Origin: Nitrosomonas sp.
GTDB taxonomy: Bacteria > Pseudomonadota > Gammaproteobacteria > Burkholderiales > Nitrosomonadaceae
NCBI GenBank assembly: GCA_021582655.1
Contig: CP091135.1
Location: forward strand, 86,520-120,356
Length of the DNA: 33,837 nucleotides
Direction of reading: 5' to 3'
The notes beneath the pieces were generated by a model that saw nothing but the letters and a program-made list of their open reading frames with translations, was not told the origin of the DNA and searched no databases. Below are positions 26,601 to 33,837 of the stretch, in pieces; the first letter of the stretch is position 1; each line of letters starts with the position of its first letter. The translations under genes and the position numbers were made by a program.

Positions 26601-26786
26601 ACGACAACCTTCGCAGGACTGTTGCCGCTGCTGAACGCGCAAAGCTCGGATGCGGAAAAAATCATGCCGATGGCGGCTTCGCTGGCATTTGGTATCTTGT
26701 TTTCATCGCTGGTGACCTTGTTGTTGATCCCGGTGAGTTTCATGGTGTTGAAGGAAGTCGGCCGTACCAAAACACACGTTGGATGA
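23658..26786 (+). CDS. RND efflux pump, inner-membrane transporter (AcrB/MdtC type)
   Basis: A 1042-residue proton-driven RND exporter. It shows TM1 near residues 8-28, two large periplasmic loops, and the TM4 motif LGIVVDDAIVIGENIF with the two adjacent proton-relay aspartates at about 394-395. A second half repeats the pattern, with AVGGIVINDGLILVARIN and RAIFLTTTTTFAGLLPLL. It is full length with no frame break. Because it sits inside the siderophore operon, export of the siderophore is the most likely job, as the RND-type MmpL4/MmpL5 proteins do for mycobacterial siderophores. A drug efflux role cannot be excluded. Confidence 0.93.
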   Translation: MKLIIWFARNPIAANLLMLLIIAGGFFGLSIVKRYTMPPAPQNQLQIEIAYPGASPAEVERALCIPIEEAVHDLEGLRHINTVANQAECEITLEFDPKMDLARFQAGVQARMDRITTFPQSAEKWRIRELKAETAAVIVTVQGDVDQRTLMQQRDRLQAMMSKHPDIGLLIPWPRLPYEVSIEVPPAQLHRYALSFDEIAEAVRAASNNIPAGELKKHDGKLLLRGKNQAMTVDDFAAIKLRLEPDGAYLLLGDIADIRETVNERDLRIRIDGKTAMQMYVMPKDRITTTVDAVNAVIAEFRLRMPDGIDVSTWDDWSKYYRQNMSMLTDSAISGFCLIFLILALTLRFHLAFWVGSGILVSILGTFWAMPILGISLNTYSIAALILVLGIVVDDAIVIGENIFSHEQRGHTGLSGVIRGTLEVAPLVVTMVLSTMIAFVPGLFISGLSGYLMYNVSAVIILTLAFSLMESLLILPAHLAAHQYSQTSHASNRIAIVFERLRMYVDRGLHRLIDGVYVPVLKRLLRLRYITLTVFGIALLLTGALVFSGRVQSVMDAPVNDYYLFAFLQMEPGTPFAELDRQVGRLEHIANEMRHELNAELGISGGAKLPDSFQHIIAVSDDHNGFVDIEIAIDERVRARMDRIKQQWQERFGELPPGTTLSFQTFWPRNLGVTSAVQSAKAIELKLTAPDSMLQSEAGEILKTKLASYAGVHSVTGTMQAGKPELHLKLKPEAENYGLTLQSLGEQVRNGFLGLEVQRYFFDRDEVRVIVRFPPTDRRSLDDLYRMPIQLDHGDFVPFAVVAEAAYTPGFASITRQDRERIQLISAEVYKEQASVETIVTDLRNHLIPELEQQFPGLKIEPGQRRQKQEQAMSDLWAYGVLALLGIYALLAVPLRSYTQPLLIMLSIPFGFIGAVLGHMLLNIPLSLESYVALFAVGGIVINDGLILVARINKFPSTGKLAFRAIVTAGKMRFRAIFLTTTTTFAGLLPLLNAQSSDAEKIMPMAASLAFGILFSSLVTLLLIPVSFMVLKEVGRTKTHVG

Positions 26787-26792
26787 TAATCA

Positions 26793-28448
26793 ATGAAAGA
26801 TAATGAAGTGACTGCTTATCCATTGCTTCTTAAGCAGATTTGGCATACGCCGCTGGCGAATGCGCCAGCGCAGCAAATCGTTTACCGCGATCAATGCCGC
26901 CGGAGCTACCGCGAGGCTTATGCGCGCATCAATCAATTGGCTGCCGCATTGGCCGCCTCCAATGTGCGCCGCGATGATGTTGTGGCAGTAATGGATCACG
27001 ACAGTCATCGTTATTTTGAATGCTATTTCGCCATCCCGATGTACGGTGCCGCACTGATGACGGTCAACAGCCGTTTGACGCCGGCGCAGATCGCCTATAC
27101 CTTGAATCATTCGCAGGCTTCGTTATTGTTGCTGCATGCGGATTTTATTCCGGTTATCGAGTGCGTGCGGGAGCAATTGACGGCGATACGCACGATCATC
27201 GTGCTGCATGACGATGAAGCGGTGCCGCAGACTTCATTGCCGATTGCTTATGAGTACGAAGCATGGTTGTCGGGTCGGCCCATGCATTTCGATTTTGCGG
27301 ATTTCGACGAAAATACCCGTGCCACGATTTTTTATACCACCGGCACTACCGGGTTACCGAAGGGTGTGTACTACAGCCATAGGCAATTGGTGCTGCATAC
27401 CCTTGCCGCCGGCATGGCGTTGACGGCGCCGCCGGTGCGGCAGCGATTTCATGCGGGTGATGTGTATATGCCGCTGACACCGATGTTTCATGTCCATGCC
27501 TGGGGGATGCCCTATGTCGCTACATTGTTGGGTGTAAAGCAGGTTTATCCGGGGCGCTATACGCCGGAAGTGTTGCTGCGGTTGATGATTGAAGAATCCG
27601 TAACTTACTCGCATTGCGTGCCGACGTTATTAAGAATGATCCTGACTGCTGCGCAAACGGCTGGTGTGGATTTGCGCGGCTGGAAGGTGGTGGTGGGCGG
27701 TTCGGCGTTGCCGCAAGCGCTGGCTCGGCAGGCACTGGAAATGGGAATCGATTGTTTCGCCGGTTATGGATTGTCGGAAACCGCACCGATTCTGACTTTG
27801 GCACAGTTGACGCATTCTGACGACAGTGCGGAGACGGATAGCGATTTCCTATTGCAACAACGATGCAGTGCCGGCCGTACGATTCCCTTGGTGGATTTGC
27901 GGATTGTCGACACTTCGTTGCAGCCGCACGCGCAAGATGACCGCAGCAGCGGTGAGATCGTGGTGCGTGCGCCTTGGCTGACGCAAGGCTATCTGAATGA
28001 TGCCGACGCCAGTGCGGCGCTTTGGGAAGGCGGGTATTTGCATACCCAGGATATCGGGGTGATGACCCCGGATGGATATCTGCGTATTACCGATCGGCTT
28101 AAGGACGTAGTCAAAGTGTCCGGAGAGTGGGTGTCGTCATTGGAAGTGGAGAATGCGTTGGCTTCCGTTGCCGGTGTCAAAGAGGTGGCGGTAATCGGCA
28201 TACCGGATTCCCGCTGGGGTGAGCGACCGCTGGCGTTGTTGGTTGTGGATCCGGTGTTGTTCAATGAGGCCGCCGCCCAGCAACATATCCGCATGTGCGT
28301 ATCGCAAGGCTTGATTTCAAAGCATGCGCTGTTGACACAATTCAAGCAGGTGGACGTCGTGACTAAGACCAGCGTTGGTAAGACCGACAAAAAAGCGTTG
28401 CGTGCCGAGCACGGTAGTGCATCGCCATCGTTATTGGGTGGATTATGA
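26793..28448 (+). CDS. Acyl-CoA ligase (AMP-binding, AlkK-like medium/long-chain)
   Basis: An adenylate-forming enzyme that activates a fatty acid with ATP and loads it on CoA. It has 551 residues. The P-loop YTTGTTGLPKGVYYSHRQ (181-198) is nearly the AlkK pattern, followed by MFHVHAWGMPY, GYGLSETAPIL (about 322-332), and DRLKDVVKVSGEWVSSLEVENAL with the hinge. A basic C-terminal region contains the TSVGKTDKK catalytic lysine. It starts 6 nt after the pump stop and overlaps the acylase start by 4 nt. In this operon it probably supplies the acyl chain for the hydroxamate acyltransferase or for an acylated precursor, as MbtM does for mycobactin; that role is inferred. Confidence 0.9.
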   Translation: MKDNEVTAYPLLLKQIWHTPLANAPAQQIVYRDQCRRSYREAYARINQLAAALAASNVRRDDVVAVMDHDSHRYFECYFAIPMYGAALMTVNSRLTPAQIAYTLNHSQASLLLLHADFIPVIECVREQLTAIRTIIVLHDDEAVPQTSLPIAYEYEAWLSGRPMHFDFADFDENTRATIFYTTGTTGLPKGVYYSHRQLVLHTLAAGMALTAPPVRQRFHAGDVYMPLTPMFHVHAWGMPYVATLLGVKQVYPGRYTPEVLLRLMIEESVTYSHCVPTLLRMILTAAQTAGVDLRGWKVVVGGSALPQALARQALEMGIDCFAGYGLSETAPILTLAQLTHSDDSAETDSDFLLQQRCSAGRTIPLVDLRIVDTSLQPHAQDDRSSGEIVVRAPWLTQGYLNDADASAALWEGGYLHTQDIGVMTPDGYLRITDRLKDVVKVSGEWVSSLEVENALASVAGVKEVAVIGIPDSRWGERPLALLVVDPVLFNEAAAQQHIRMCVSQGLISKHALLTQFKQVDVVTKTSVGKTDKKALRAEHGSASPSLLGGL

Positions 28449-30619
28449 AGATCTTTATTTCCGGCGGTGCATTGTTTATCGCTTTATGGCTCAGTGCTTG
28501 CCACACCATCGATCAACCGGTATTGCAGCGGAACAATGCGGAAATCTTGTGGGATACCTGGGGTGTTCCGCACATTGTCGCGGCGAATGACGACAGCGCC
28601 TTTTACGCCTTCGGCTGGGCGCAGATGCGTAGCCACGGAGATTTACTGCTCAAGCTTTATGCGTTGGCACGCGGTCGTGGTGCTGAATATTTTGGCGAGG
28701 AATACCTGACTGCTGATCGTTCGGTACGATTGCTGGGTATTCCGGGATTGGCCGAACAATGGTATGCGCAGCAAGAGCCTGGTTTTGGGGACAAGTTATC
28801 GGCATTTGCCGCCGGTATTAATGATTTTGCACGCCGTCACCCCGAAACGTTATCCGATTCGGTAAGAGCGGTATTGCCGGTGACACCGCAGGATGTGATT
28901 GCGCATACCGCGCGGGTGATGACCGTTTTTGTGGCCGGAATATCGGAATGCGGCGCAGTATTGCCCGGTTTCGATTTTCACAACCAGCCTCCGGCTTCGA
29001 ATGGCTGGGCGCTCGGTGCCAATTATTCCGGCAGCGGGAATGCCTTGTTACTCGCGAATCCGCATCTTTACTGGCATGGAATGGAGATATTTTTTGAGGC
29101 GCATTTGCTGTTACCGGATGTGAATCTTTATGGCGCAGCTTTGGTGGGATCGCCGGTATTGCAAATCGCATTTAACGATCATCTGGGCTGGACGCACACT
29201 GTCAATCCTATGGATGGCTGTGATCTTTACCGGTTAAGGTTGGCGGGCGACAGTTTGAACGACGGTTATTGGCTGGATGGTGTGGTTCGGGATTTTACAC
29301 TTGCTGATGAGACCATCCGGGTTCGGCAAGCGGATGGCGGTATTACCAGCGAAGTCCTGCAGATGCGGCGTGCGGTGCAGGGACCGGTGATTGAGCATGC
29401 GGGTGAAATTCTGGCGGTGCGCCTGGCGTTGTTGGAAACGTCGCTACTGGCCGGTATGAACCGACAGTGGTGGGAGATGGGGCGTGCCGGCAACCTGGAA
29501 GCATTCCAAACGATTTTGCAGGGCGGTCATTTGCCCTTGTTCAATGTAATTTATGCGGATGCGGACAGACATGTGATGCTGGCATATAACGGCATTATTC
29601 CGCAGCGTGCGGCTGGGGGCGCCACATTCTGGCGTAAGCCCGTTGCCGGTGACGATTCACGGCTGATCTGGGTGCATACCCACCATTACCGGGAGCTGCC
29701 CAAAGTGATCGATCCCGTATCCGGATGGGTGCAAAATAGTAACGGTGCGCCATGGCATATGACTTTGCCGGTGCTCGACAAGAACCAGTACCCGGAAAAC
29801 ATCGCCGCCGACGTGACCAATAATCGGGAATTGAGAGGCTTGCGCATGCTGGCCGCACGGCAGCGCATGCACTTCGATGAATTGATTGCTGCCAAACATT
29901 CCACACGGTCGTTAGCGGCGGATCAGTTACTTGACGATTTGATATCGGCGGCATTTTCCGGTAGCGATCCGCTACTGCAACAGGCAGCCGGGGTGTTGAG
30001 CCGATGGGACCGGCAATATCTGGCGGAAAGCCGTGGCGCACAGCTCTTTGGTGTCTGGTTCGAGCGATGGGTTGAATCCACGATCGTCAAAGCGGCGGCG
30101 GCGAATGCCAATTATGTGTTTTCACCGGAGCAATTGCTCGGTAGTCTTTTTTATTCGCAACCTTTTGATTCGTTGCAACCATTGACCACTCCACACGGCC
30201 TGGCGGATAAGCCGCTCGCGCTCGCAGCTTTGAGGCAAGCGGCGAATCAATTGCTGGTCGAAGCCGGCGGACTTGATATACCATGGGGCGAGGTGGCCAG
30301 GTTACGTCGTGGTACAACCGATCTGCCTGGGAATGGCGCAACCACCGATTTGGGCGTTTTCCGGGAAATTGTGTATGAGCCCGATCACGATGGAAAATTA
30401 AAATCGTCTTATGGGGATTCGTTTATCGCGGCGGTCGAATTTTCCCGGCCCGTGCGCGCTCAGGTGCTGATGACGTATGGTAACGCAACGCAACCGCAAG
30501 CATTTGTGACGGCTGATCAATTGCATTTGGCCGCCAAACAGCAATTGCGCCCGGCATGGCGTAGCTTGAATGAGATTGAAGCGAATGTGGCATTGCGGGA
30601 ATTATTATCGTATGAATGA
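28445..30619 (+). CDS. Lipoprotein Ntn acylase, penicillin acylase/PvdQ superfamily
   Basis: A self-processing periplasmic amidase of 724 residues. It begins with a lipoprotein signal peptide (MKIFISGGALFIALWLSAC, lipobox Cys19). The alpha chain (about 20-184) contains DTWGVPHIVAANDDSAFYAFGWAQMR. Autocleavage would free Ser185 in PPA/SNGWALGANYSGSGNALLLANPHL, the standard N-terminal nucleophile of the beta chain. Later blocks match the family: FNDHLGWTHTVNPMD, and NREL with the catalytic Asn-Arg region near 460. PvdQ removes the fatty acid from the acylated pyoverdine precursor in the periplasm, and the same job is plausible here. Other members cleave homoserine lactones or beta-lactams. Lipid anchoring is unlike soluble PvdQ. 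Confidence 0.9.
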   Translation: MKIFISGGALFIALWLSACHTIDQPVLQRNNAEILWDTWGVPHIVAANDDSAFYAFGWAQMRSHGDLLLKLYALARGRGAEYFGEEYLTADRSVRLLGIPGLAEQWYAQQEPGFGDKLSAFAAGINDFARRHPETLSDSVRAVLPVTPQDVIAHTARVMTVFVAGISECGAVLPGFDFHNQPPASNGWALGANYSGSGNALLLANPHLYWHGMEIFFEAHLLLPDVNLYGAALVGSPVLQIAFNDHLGWTHTVNPMDGCDLYRLRLAGDSLNDGYWLDGVVRDFTLADETIRVRQADGGITSEVLQMRRAVQGPVIEHAGEILAVRLALLETSLLAGMNRQWWEMGRAGNLEAFQTILQGGHLPLFNVIYADADRHVMLAYNGIIPQRAAGGATFWRKPVAGDDSRLIWVHTHHYRELPKVIDPVSGWVQNSNGAPWHMTLPVLDKNQYPENIAADVTNNRELRGLRMLAARQRMHFDELIAAKHSTRSLAADQLLDDLISAAFSGSDPLLQQAAGVLSRWDRQYLAESRGAQLFGVWFERWVESTIVKAAAANANYVFSPEQLLGSLFYSQPFDSLQPLTTPHGLADKPLALAALRQAANQLLVEAGGLDIPWGEVARLRRGTTDLPGNGATTDLGVFREIVYEPDHDGKLKSSYGDSFIAAVEFSRPVRAQVLMTYGNATQPQAFVTADQLHLAAKQQLRPAWRSLNEIEANVALRELLSYE

Positions 30620-30626
30620 TTCTGCC

Positions 30627-30737
30627 GGGAAAACGCTGATTGATGCGGCGCATAAGACAAAGCGTGAGAGGTGCACGGAATACAGCGCCGAGATCTATCA
30701 ATAAGATAGATGAGAAAGCGCGTTACTCTTGCAACCA
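30627..30737. repeat. Interspersed intergenic repeat, copy B
   Basis: A diverged copy of 10909-11022, starting 8 nt after the acylase stop. Shared blocks are GATTGATGCGGCG (30638-30650), GGTGCACGGA (30670-30679), GCGCCGAG, the TATC..GATA hairpin and GCAACCA. ATCTATC/GATAGAT (30693-30699 and 30705-30711) is a perfect 7-bp stem with a 5-nt loop. The remaining gap to zapD (30738-30794) shows nothing else. Confidence 0.75.
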
Positions 30738-30794
30738 GGCACATTTGCCCGTGCAGTCAATTAATCAGTGTTTTCTTAGGTTTTTAACGGTCTG

Positions 30795-31550
30795 CTAGAG
30801 ATTACAGAAGGTCAGCTCGAACGTAACATCGCCTTCGTATACTTTGCTTTTTTGACCTGATTGTATCGGTACGAAACGAATATTCAAAGCGTATTTGTTT
30901 GCGCTGATTTCCGGCACACAGAGGAATTGATCGCTTAGGTTCAGCCTTAGCATATGTGCGCAATATTCGGAGCCAAGCTGTTGAAACATACCCTGATTTG
31001 CCACCACTCGTTGCGTTCTTCCACTTTTTCTAAGTAAGGAAAGCACGATGCCGAACGCATTCCGGATCGGTTGAAACGGCGACAGCCAATCGTCGAAATC
31101 TTTATGCCGGTGCGCAGGATCCTGATTCAGCCAATAATGATAGGATGGCAAATCAAACATACAGCAGCCACCCGGTATTCCAATGCGCTGCTTGATCGAC
31201 ATTAACCATTCATTCTCGCGCAAATGCTCGCCTACCTTTCCGGGAAAATTGAGCATTTCCAGGAAGGTGGTTTTGATGTCGGTGAGTACTTGATCAAGCG
31301 CTGCTTCTGAGACATCCGGGTTTCTGCGCAGCGATTCGAGTATCTGTTTTTGCCTTTCCAATTCCTGAAGTAAATCGGATTTTATGTCCGCACGACCGGT
31401 AACTTCCAGGACTTCAAATAGGGCGATAAGCGAGGCGTGATGTTCGGTTGCTGAGTCTTTACTGGAAAAAAAGTCAATCCGATTAAACAAGTCTTCGAGC
31501 CGAAGCAGTGTGCGAATACGTTCATTCAACGGGTGTTCATAACAAATCAC
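30795..31550 (-). CDS. zapD: Cell division protein ZapD
   Basis: ZapD (YacF, DUF1342) cross-links FtsZ filaments and stabilises the Z ring in the cytoplasm. The 251-residue protein has the family start YEHPLNERIRTLLRLEDLFNRI. An N-terminal helical domain includes DLLQELERQKQILESLRRNPDV and FPGKVGEHLRENEWLMSIKQRIGIPGG. The C-terminal beta domain has LPSYHYWLNQ and PIRNAFGIVLSLLRKSG. The start is GTG at 31550. It lies downstream of pilC-pilD-coaE in the usual order, 88 nt after coaE. The small yacG gene that often follows zapD is missing here; the convergent siderophore operon ends there instead. Confidence 0.95.
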   Translation of the reverse strand: MICYEHPLNERIRTLLRLEDLFNRIDFFSSKDSATEHHASLIALFEVLEVTGRADIKSDLLQELERQKQILESLRRNPDVSEAALDQVLTDIKTTFLEMLNFPGKVGEHLRENEWLMSIKQRIGIPGGCCMFDLPSYHYWLNQDPAHRHKDFDDWLSPFQPIRNAFGIVLSLLRKSGRTQRVVANQGMFQQLGSEYCAHMLRLNLSDQFLCVPEISANKYALNIRFVPIQSGQKSKVYEGDVTFELTFCNL

Positions 31551-31638
31551 AATAACTCATCCGGACAAGATTGGTGAAACTTCAAACATAGCAAAACGGT
31601 GATTATTTCACAAAATAATCAATTTTCCCAAACTTTCC

Positions 31639-32265
31639 TTACACTGTATTTCCATTATTTGATTTAAGATTTGAAAGGAGAAGGTACTTTTCATGCAATA
31701 CGCTTACTTGCGCTTTTAAGTAATCAAGTCCTTGATTGTTAGTTATTATGTCATCCGCTTTTTGTAGTCGTTGTGTTCGTGAGATTTGGGTTGCAATAAT
31801 CGATTTGACTTGCTGCTCGGGTAAGTTGCTGCGGGCCATGGTCCGGGATACTTGAACTTGCTCATCGCAATCGACCACCAGGATGCGTTGCATGATTTTG
31901 TCAAAAAGCTTGGTTTCAAAAAGTAAAGGGATTACAACAATAATATAAAGAGAGCGTGCTCGTGCGATTTGTAAAACGGTTTGATTGTAGATGAGCGGGT
32001 GAAGGATATTTTCCAGCTTAAGTCGCGCCGTTTGGTCCGAAAAAATCAGCGTACGCATTTTTTCTCTGTTCAGCGTACCTTCCTGGGTGAGAAAGAAATC
32101 GCCGAAAGTGTTTTTGATGTCATAAATGGCTGATCCGTTCGGTTGAGTTAACTCTCTTGCGATGACATCGGTATCGACAATATCGATACCCAAATCGGCA
32201 AAGAAGCGGCTTACAGCCGTTTTGCCGCAACCGATGCCACCCGTCAATCCAACGATAAAAGACAT
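31639..32265 (-). CDS. coaE: Dephospho-CoA kinase
   Basis: Catalyses the last step of coenzyme A biosynthesis, ATP-dependent phosphorylation of the ribose 3'-OH of dephospho-CoA. The 208-residue length is normal. The P-loop GLTGGIGCGKTAVS is at residues 6-19, followed by DTDVIARELTQPNG (CoA-binding), HPLIY and VVIPLLFETKLFDKI (lid and core). Its ATG is 3 nt after the pilD stop, so the genes are co-transcribed. Confidence 0.96.
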   Translation of the reverse strand: MSFIVGLTGGIGCGKTAVSRFFADLGIDIVDTDVIARELTQPNGSAIYDIKNTFGDFFLTQEGTLNREKMRTLIFSDQTARLKLENILHPLIYNQTVLQIARARSLYIIVVIPLLFETKLFDKIMQRILVVDCDEQVQVSRTMARSNLPEQQVKSIIATQISRTQRLQKADDIITNNQGLDYLKAQVSVLHEKYLLLSNLKSNNGNTV

Positions 32266-32268
32266 CGA

Positions 32269-33129
32269 TTAAAGAAAACTGAAATAAGCCTGATTAATTT
32301 TTTCTCCCCAGAATAACGCAATCAAGGCGCCTCCGACCAGATAAGGGCCGAATGGAATGGGAATGTTTTTGTCGAGCTTGGTGGCGATAACAAGCCCTAT
32401 ACCTACTAATGCACCAACCAATGATGAAAATAGCATGACCAACGGCAGCATGCTCCAGCCTAACCAAGCGCCGATCGCGGACAGCAATTTAAAATCGCCG
32501 TAACCCATACCTTCCTTACCGGTGAGCAGCTTAAAACACCAATAAATCGACCATAGTGAGATATATCCGGCAGCGGCGCCGATCACTGCCGCTTCGATAC
32601 CGGTAAAGCCGCCGCGCATATTGAATAACAGCCCGATCCAAATTAAAGGTAAGGTAATGTCATCCGGTAGCAAATGTGTATTCAGATCGATTACGGCCAG
32701 TGCGATCAATGCCCAGACAAAACACAATATTGCGACGGTTGTAAGTCCGAAGCCGTATTGCCAGGCCACGAAACCGCTCAGTAGTGCGGTGATTGCTTCG
32801 ACGATAGGATATTGTACGGAGATTCGTGTATGGCACTGGGAGCATCGCCCGCGAAGCAGCAAGTAACTGATGATTGGAACATTTTCCCAGGCGGTGATTC
32901 CATGACCGCACTGAGTGCAGGTCGATCTCGGGACGATCAGATTAAAAGGTTGCTGTGGTTGTTGCTCTTCACCGCGCAGCGCCGCGCATTGCTGCAACCA
33001 GCTTCTTTTCATCATTTCGGGCAGCCGTAATATCACTACGTTTAAGAAACTGCCTATCATGAGACCCAGCATCGTGATAACGAAAACAAACAAACCGGAT
33101 TCTTGCTGTAAAGTGGATAACCAGGACAT
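32269..33129 (-). CDS. pilD: Prepilin peptidase/N-methyltransferase PilD
   Basis: A bifunctional inner-membrane aspartic protease that cleaves the leader of type IV prepilins and type II pseudopilins and methylates the new N-terminus. In the 286-residue protein, GSFLNVVILRLP follows the first transmembrane segment. The four zinc cysteines are at C71, C74, C96 and C99 (CTQC...CSQC). The catalytic aspartates fit D148 (AVIDLNTHLLPD) and D212 (GMGYGDFKLLSAIGAWLG). About eight transmembrane segments are visible. It lies 29 nt after pilC. Confidence 0.96.
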   Translation of the reverse strand: MSWLSTLQQESGLFVFVITMLGLMIGSFLNVVILRLPEMMKRSWLQQCAALRGEEQQPQQPFNLIVPRSTCTQCGHGITAWENVPIISYLLLRGRCSQCHTRISVQYPIVEAITALLSGFVAWQYGFGLTTVAILCFVWALIALAVIDLNTHLLPDDITLPLIWIGLLFNMRGGFTGIEAAVIGAAAGYISLWSIYWCFKLLTGKEGMGYGDFKLLSAIGAWLGWSMLPLVMLFSSLVGALVGIGLVIATKLDKNIPIPFGPYLVGGALIALFWGEKINQAYFSFL

Positions 33130-33158
33130 GATTCTAGCTTTATGAAGATAAATTGAGA

Positions 33159-33837
33159 TTAACTGACGATCATACCCATTTTGAAGATCGGTAAATACAT
33201 GGCAATTACCATGCCGCCGATTAATGTTCCCAGCACTACCATAATTATCGGTTCCATCAAACTGGACAGCGCTGCTACCGCGTCATCCACTTCCGCCTCA
33301 TAGAAGTCGGCGATTTTGCTAAGCATGGCGTCCAATGACCCGGCTTCTTCTCCAATTGCGACCATTTGGATTACCATGTGAGGAAAAACGGCCGTATTCG
33401 CCATTGACGACATTAAGCTGTTTCCTGTATTGACTTCGAGCTGAATGTTTTTGGTCGCTTCATAGTAAACATAATTACCGGCGGCACCGGCAACTGAATC
33501 CAATGATTCAACGAGAGGAACGCCCGCGGCAAACATTGTGGATAGCGTGCGTGACCATCGAGCGATGGTCGCTTTACGGATCACTTCTCCAAAAATAGGC
33601 AATTTAAGCATTAATCTATCCATAATGCGCTGCATCGAAAAAGAACGTTTCCAGGTATAAAAAAAGCTATAGATACCGCCTCCTAAAACACCGAAAATGG
33701 CCCACCAGTAATCTACAAAAAAATCTGAGGCGGTCATGACAATTAACGTGGGTGCCGGCAGTTCCGCACCAAACCCTTCAAATAGGTTTTTAAATGCGGG
33801 AATGACGAAAATCATGATTACTGCAGTAATGATGAAA
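33159..33837 (-). CDS. pilC: Type IV pilus inner-membrane platform protein PilC (3' part, cut by right edge)
   Basis: The C-terminal about 226 residues of a GspF/PilC-type assembly platform protein (normally about 400 residues). The reading frame stays open through the right edge (FIITAVIMIFVIPAFKN...), so the ATG at 33815 is internal. It shows FEGFGAELPAPT, RTLSTMFAAGVPLVESLDSVAGAAGN, FPHMVIQMVAIGEEAGSLDAML and the typical end LIGGMVIAMYLPIFKMG. PilC organises the pilus motor at the inner membrane. It is the first visible gene of the pilC-pilD-coaE-zapD group. Confidence 0.95.
   Translation of the reverse strand, partial: FIITAVIMIFVIPAFKNLFEGFGAELPAPTLIVMTASDFFVDYWWAIFGVLGGGIYSFFYTWKRSFSMQRIMDRLMLKLPIFGEVIRKATIARWSRTLSTMFAAGVPLVESLDSVAGAAGNYVYYEATKNIQLEVNTGNSLMSSMANTAVFPHMVIQMVAIGEEAGSLDAMLSKIADFYEAEVDDAVAALSSLMEPIIMVVLGTLIGGMVIAMYLPIFKMGMIVS

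Overview
The window looks like a chromosomal piece of a Gram-negative betaproteobacterium. The pilC-pilD-coaE-zapD cluster on the right edge and the divergent pmbA/darP pair are common betaproteobacterial arrangements. The core genes have moderate GC, and an outer membrane is implied by a TonB receptor, an RND efflux trio and lipoproteins. I lean towards Nitrosomonadaceae because of a familiar-looking intergenic repeat and the gene mix, but this cannot be proved from the sequence alone.

Layout. Positions 1-9000 hold a complete type I-F CRISPR-Cas locus transcribed leftwards: cas1, cas2-3 fusion, csy1 (cas8f), csy2 (cas5f), csy3 (cas7f), cas6f, then a leader and the leader-proximal end of a 28-bp-repeat/32-bp-spacer array that runs off the left edge. 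The leader carries a perfect 15-bp inverted repeat and a full match to the IHF consensus. Csy1 is about 124 residues longer than the Pseudomonas protein because of a charged, very AT-rich N-terminal extension. The adaptation end (cas1 and the Cas2 part of cas3) is clearly richer in GC than the effector genes.

Positions 9333-14827 hold housekeeping and accessory genes: a SAM methyltransferase with a regulatory domain, an L-lactate permease family transporter, pmbA (tldE) and darP (yjgA). The permease and pmbA converge and overlap by 88 bp.

Positions 15210-30619 hold what looks like one 15-kb co-directional operon behind a Fur-box-like inverted repeat. In order it encodes a siderophore N-acyltransferase, an ornithine/lysine N-monooxygenase, a TonB-dependent receptor, an HSL-type esterase, an RND efflux trio (outer-membrane channel, adaptor, pump), an AlkK-like acyl-CoA ligase and a lipoprotein Ntn acylase of the penicillin acylase/PvdQ superfamily. 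Six of these genes are separated by 6 nt or less, or overlap. The set can make, lipidate, export, re-import and trim an acylated hydroxamate iron chelator. However, the window contains no NRPS and no IucA/IucC-type synthetase to join building blocks. This is the most interesting system here.

The right end (30795-33837, minus strand) carries zapD, coaE, pilD and the 3' part of pilC. Two diverged copies of a roughly 112-bp intergenic repeat lie right after the methyltransferase gene and right after the acylase gene. I saw no tRNA, rRNA, insertion sequence or toxin-antitoxin pair.
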